7,803 nucleotides of DNA from an uncultured Collinsella sp. GTDB taxonomy: Bacteria; Actinomycetota; Coriobacteriia; Coriobacteriales; Coriobacteriaceae. Location of the stretch: the NCBI GenBank assembly GCA_902492855.1, contig CABUMU010000095.1, positions 1-7,803 on the forward strand. Direction: 5' to 3'. Below the pieces are notes generated by a model, which was given only the letters and a program-made list of their open reading frames with translations, did no database searches and was not told the origin of the DNA. Each line of letters starts with the position of its first letter. The first letter of the stretch is position 1. Made by a program: the position numbers and the translations under genes. Positions 5,224 through 7,803 of the stretch are shown here, piece after piece.

Positions 5224-6960
5224 CTACTCACCTCCCTTCATCTGCGATTCCGCGATGGCGCGGTACACCTCGCAGGTTTCCATAAGCTCGCCATGCGTGC
5301 CCAGACCCACAACCTCGCCATCCTTGAGCACGACGATCTGGTCGGCGTGCAAGATCGTCGAGATGCGCTGCGCGATGATGAGCACCGCAGCGTCACGCGT
5401 CTCGTCTTGCAACGCATGACGCAGGGCGGCATCGGTCTTAAAGTCCAGGGCCGAAAAACTGTCATCGAAGATATATAGATTGGCATGCTTCATGAGCGCA
5501 CGGGCGATTGCCAAACGCTGGCGCTGGCCGCCCGAAAAGTTCGTGCCGCCCTGCGCCACCGGGGTATCGAGCCCCTGCGGCTGATCGAGCACAAAGGTGC
5601 TCTGGGCAACCTGGAGCGCATGAAGCATGTCGGCCTCAGTCGCGTCTTCGTTGCCAAAGCGCAGATTGCTTGCCACGGTGCCCGAGAACAGCCACGCCTT
5701 CTGCGGCACATAGGCAATGCGCCCGCGGATTTCGTCTTGCGTAAGCTCGCGCAGGTCCATACCATTCAGGCGAATGGAGCCCTTGGTGGCATCGTGGAAG
5801 CGCAGCAGAAGCTTGGCCACCGTCGATTTGCCCGAGCCTGTCGAGCCAACGATCGCAGTCGTCTGACCGCGACGGCAGGCAAAGCTCAGGTCGCACAGGG
5901 TGTCCTCGTCGGCATCGTCAAAGCGAAACGACATGTGGTCGAACACGGCCACCGCATCGGCTTCGTCTTGGGGCTCGCGCGCCCCGTCATCCAGCGTGCG
6001 CTCGCCATCGACGATGCTCGGCTCAATCTCCAACACCTGCTGCGCACGGTTCAGGCACGCGGCAGCACGCGGAAGCGTCAGCACCACCATCTGGGCCATC
6101 ATCACAAAGAACAGGATCAGAATTGCATACTCCAGCACCGCCGAGATACTCGCAATCTGCATGGCGTGGGCACCTACGCGGTTGCCGCCCACCCACAGCA
6201 CCGCCACCTCGGCGATGTTCATCAAAAAGAAGCTTGAGCTGTCGAGGCCCACAAACAGGTGGTTGACTTTGATGGCGTTGGCGGCGTATTCGCTAAACAC
6301 CTCGTCCAGACGCCGTTCCTCGTGGCGCTCCTTGTTAAACGCACGGATGACGCGCACGCCCACAATATTCTCGCGCAGCACCACGTTCATGCGGTCGATA
6401 AAGCCCTGTAGGCGCATAAAAATCGGCGCCGCGTTGGCAACCGTAAAGACCGCCGCCACCAGCACAATCGCAACGACTACGCCCAGAAGCGTGCCCATGG
6501 CGGGATCGATAAACCAGGCGAAGATGATGCCCGCCACAGCCAAAAACGGCACGGGCAGCACCAGCTGAATCGTCTGCAGAATCGCCTGCTGAATCACGTT
6601 GATGTCGTTGAGCGAGCGCGTGATCATCGATCCGGTGCCAAAGCGCTCAAAATCGCTGGCCGCGAGCTCGAGCGATTTGTCGTACACGGCATTGCGGATA
6701 TCGCAAGCCACGTTGGCGGCCAGGCGCGCCGAAAGATAGCAGCCCAGCACCGTGCCGCCGCTAGCCATGCTGGTCGCGATAAACATGTATAGGCCGTTGC
6801 GTAAAATGTAGTCGACATCGCCCGTGGTAATACCGGTGTTGACCATGTTCGCCAGCATCGTGGGAACCAACAGCGTACCGACGTTATCCACCAGCAGCAC
6901 CAGCAGCGTCACTGCGACAAGCCCTCGATATGGCTTTAGAAACCTCATTAACAGTCGCAC
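5224..6960 (-). CDS. ABC exporter half-transporter, degenerate-site subunit
   Basis: The 578-residue protein has a six-helix exporter membrane domain (about residues 15-300) followed by an ATPase domain. Walker A GSTGSGKST lies at 372-380, Q-loop Q420 in AYVPQKAWLFSGT, and a canonical signature FSGGQ at 475-479. Two key catalytic positions are altered: Walker B reads LYIFDD, with D500 where Glu is expected, and IIAQRIST has Q531 where the switch His is expected. Such substitutions are known in the TM287-like partner of heterodimeric exporters. With the downstream subunit this predicts one consensus ATP site (partner's Walker motifs plus this signature) and one degenerate site (this subunit's Walker motifs plus the partner's ISQGQ). 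The start is ambiguous. GTG at 6960 gives a normal family N-terminus (RLLMRFLKPY) and overlaps the marR-like gene by 13 bases; ATG at 6948 overlaps its stop by one base as TAATG. AAGGTGAGGGGG upstream could serve either. Confidence 0.93.
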   Translation of the reverse strand: MRLLMRFLKPYRGLVAVTLLVLLVDNVGTLLVPTMLANMVNTGITTGDVDYILRNGLYMFIATSMASGGTVLGCYLSARLAANVACDIRNAVYDKSLELAASDFERFGTGSMITRSLNDINVIQQAILQTIQLVLPVPFLAVAGIIFAWFIDPAMGTLLGVVVAIVLVAAVFTVANAAPIFMRLQGFIDRMNVVLRENIVGVRVIRAFNKERHEERRLDEVFSEYAANAIKVNHLFVGLDSSSFFLMNIAEVAVLWVGGNRVGAHAMQIASISAVLEYAILILFFVMMAQMVVLTLPRAAACLNRAQQVLEIEPSIVDGERTLDDGAREPQDEADAVAVFDHMSFRFDDADEDTLCDLSFACRRGQTTAIVGSTGSGKSTVAKLLLRFHDATKGSIRLNGMDLRELTQDEIRGRIAYVPQKAWLFSGTVASNLRFGNEDATEADMLHALQVAQSTFVLDQPQGLDTPVAQGGTNFSGGQRQRLAIARALMKHANLYIFDDSFSALDFKTDAALRHALQDETRDAAVLIIAQRISTILHADQIVVLKDGEVVGLGTHGELMETCEVYRAIAESQMKGGE

Positions 6961-7448
6961 GACTCCCCCTCACCTTGATTCTCGGCTTGGCTCTCGGCAG
7001 CGATATGCTGCTTAAAGGCATCGCACTCATCGCCGAGCACCTGAGAGAATTTGCCGATCAAGCGCATAATCTCGCGCTGCTCACATGGCTCAAGCGCGCC
7101 AAAGGCTCGCTGCTCGGCCTTGAGTGCCGGCAGCGCATAACGCTCGGCAAATCGCCTGCCCTCTTCGGACAGGCTCACAACCTTGTTCTTACGACTGCCT
7201 TCGGCAAACTCCAACGTTGCGAAGCCCCGCGCCGTCAAGGTTTTAATTGCCGAGTTGATGGTCTGCTTGCTGTAGAACCATTCGCTTGTCAGACGGCTTA
7301 CGGCAATACTGCCGCCCGCCGTGCTGGTATCGACGAGCATCCAGTAAGCGCAGTCCGAAAGGCCGCAGGCGCGCGAGAACTCCGAATAGATATGGTCGAG
7401 TCCATTGAGCAATCGGTCGAAGTCGACCAACGCAACCGCACTATTCAT
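6948..7448 (-). CDS. MarR-family transcriptional regulator
   Basis: The 166-residue protein is a MarR-type winged-helix regulator. A dimerisation helix lies at the N-terminus. The DNA-binding region spans about residues 45-105, with SRLTSEWFYSKQTINSAIKTL as helix-turn-helix, an EFAEGSRKNKVV wing and LSEEGRRFAERY after it, then C-terminal helices. It is first in an operon with the two ABC exporter genes, whose start overlaps its stop. Such MarR proteins usually repress their own efflux operon and release DNA on binding the transported or a related compound. ATG at 7448 is preceded by GGTGGGG. Direct and inverted repeats in its promoter are candidate binding sites. Six cysteines are present (C28, C33, C122, C142, C164, C166), the last two in a GESCDC tail; redox sensing is possible but unproven. 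The acidic tail is encoded across the ribosome binding region of the next gene. Confidence 0.9.
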   Translation of the reverse strand: MNSAVALVDFDRLLNGLDHIYSEFSRACGLSDCAYWMLVDTSTAGGSIAVSRLTSEWFYSKQTINSAIKTLTARGFATLEFAEGSRKNKVVSLSEEGRRFAERYALPALKAEQRAFGALEPCEQREIMRLIGKFSQVLGDECDAFKQHIAAESQAENQGEGESCDC

Positions 7449-7466
7449 CTACCCCACCATTCGATT

Positions 7467-7524
7467 GTCCGATTTTTGACCAATTTTGTGTCTCTAGATT
7501 AGTCCGAGTTTTGACTATCGTCAA
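7467..7524 (-). promoter_or_regulatory. Promoter and candidate operators of the marR-ABC operon
   Basis: On the minus strand a -35 box TTGACG (7524-7519) is followed after 17 bases by TAATCT (7501-7496), a weak -10. The -35 lies inside a perfect inverted repeat TTGAC-GATA-GTCAA (7524-7511). A 14-base element GTCAAAANTCGGAC occurs twice with one difference: at 7515-7502, filling most of the spacer between the boxes, and at 7480-7467, just past the expected transcription start. The two copies are 35 bases apart, a little over three helical turns. Placement over the core promoter suits repression, most simply by the MarR protein encoded directly downstream. Confidence 0.6.
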
Positions 7525-7567
7525 CAGGCTCTCCGCAAATGCGTGCATTTTTTTGGCCTATCGACAG

Positions 7568-7603
7568 AAAAAGACCGCTGGCGCGGGGGCGGCGCCAGCG
7601 GTC
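7568..7603 (-). terminator. Intrinsic terminator of the right-edge gene
   Basis: A perfect 12-base-pair GC-rich stem pairs 7573-7584 with 7592-7603 around a 7-base loop. On the minus strand it is followed at once by TTTTTCTGTC, and it lies 26 bases after the stop codon of the right-edge gene. It should insulate the marR-ABC operon from that gene. Confidence 0.88.
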
Positions 7604-7629
7604 ACGTGAAAATCGAGTTTTATTGCCTG

Positions 7630-7803
7630 TTAAGCAGCGACGGCCTCATAGACCGTAGCACCCGAGAAGCTGTCATGCAGGCTCTTGCCGGCAATCCACG
7701 GCAGCTCGACGACCTCGCAGACCGTGTTGACCAGCTCGGAGCAATCAGTAAAGTGGCCCTTGTCGTTGAGGGCCTCGCAATCCTGAACACGCCAATAGCC
7801 ATC
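7630..7803 (-). CDS. C-terminal end of an unrecognised protein (partial, 5' end outside window)
   Basis: Only the last 57 codons are present, ending in TAA at 7632-7630. The visible tail begins DGYWRVQDCEALNDKGHF and ends SFSGATVYEAVAA. It is soluble-looking and mildly acidic, with three cysteines (tail positions 9, 21 and 29) and no membrane segment. I do not recognise the family. The frame is supported by protein-like composition, G/C-rich third codon positions and a strong terminator 26 bases beyond the stop. A competing minus-strand frame over the same bases (7620-7802) is Arg/Ser-rich and looks like a shadow. Confidence 0.75.
   Translation of the reverse strand, partial: DGYWRVQDCEALNDKGHFTDCSELVNTVCEVVELPWIAGKSLHDSFSGATVYEAVAA

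Noticed and set aside
7620..7802. Minus-strand frame at the right edge in a different phase
   Set aside because: Arg/Ser-rich; the alternative phase ending at 7630 gives a protein-like sequence and a stop just before a terminator.
1..7803. Mobile elements, CRISPR arrays, tRNA or rRNA genes
   Set aside because: No transposase or integrase, no regularly spaced direct repeats, and no tRNA- or rRNA-like sequence was seen.

Overview
The window looks like ordinary chromosomal DNA from a high-GC Gram-positive bacterium. The gene content, GC-rich codon use, strong purine-rich ribosome binding sites and U-poor hairpin terminators suggest an Actinomycetota gut lineage, perhaps Coriobacteriia (Collinsella-like). 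That placement is inferred from style only; no rRNA or other marker gene is present.

Layout, left to right. A strong nested hairpin (82-122) lies downstream of a minus-strand class IV branched-chain amino acid aminotransferase (185-1237, ilvE). Its upstream region has a good -10 box and an open frame of 44 codons that ends inside the ilvE ribosome binding site. Next, also on the minus strand, come a terminator hairpin (1466-1497) and a DedA-family membrane protein (1535-2173). A 223-base divergent spacer holds inverted repeats on both promoter sides and leads to a plus-strand serine O-acetyltransferase (2397-3101, cysE) with its own terminator (3142-3181). A small imperfect palindrome (3185-3216) abuts the stop codon of the converging operon.

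The rest is a three-gene minus-strand operon transcribed from about 7490 down to 3216: a MarR-family regulator (6948-7448), a half-size ABC exporter (5224-6960) and a second half-size ABC exporter (3216-5222). Its genes overlap or lie one base apart. The two ABC subunits are complementary. The first has Asp in place of the catalytic Walker B Glu and Gln in place of the switch His. The second has intact catalytic residues but a non-canonical signature (ISQGQ). This pattern fits a heterodimeric exporter with one consensus and one degenerate ATP site, most likely a drug or xenobiotic efflux pump repressed by the MarR protein. The operon promoter carries two direct copies of a 14-base element, 35 bases apart, and a perfect inverted repeat over the -35 box; these are good candidate operators.

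At the right edge is the C-terminal end of an unrecognised minus-strand gene (7630 to beyond 7803) with a clear intrinsic terminator.

I found no mobile element, CRISPR array, tRNA, rRNA or recognisable new system. The most useful leads are regulatory: the MarR operators, the cysE promoter palindromes, the possible leaderless upstream frame of ilvE and the palindrome at 3185-3216.
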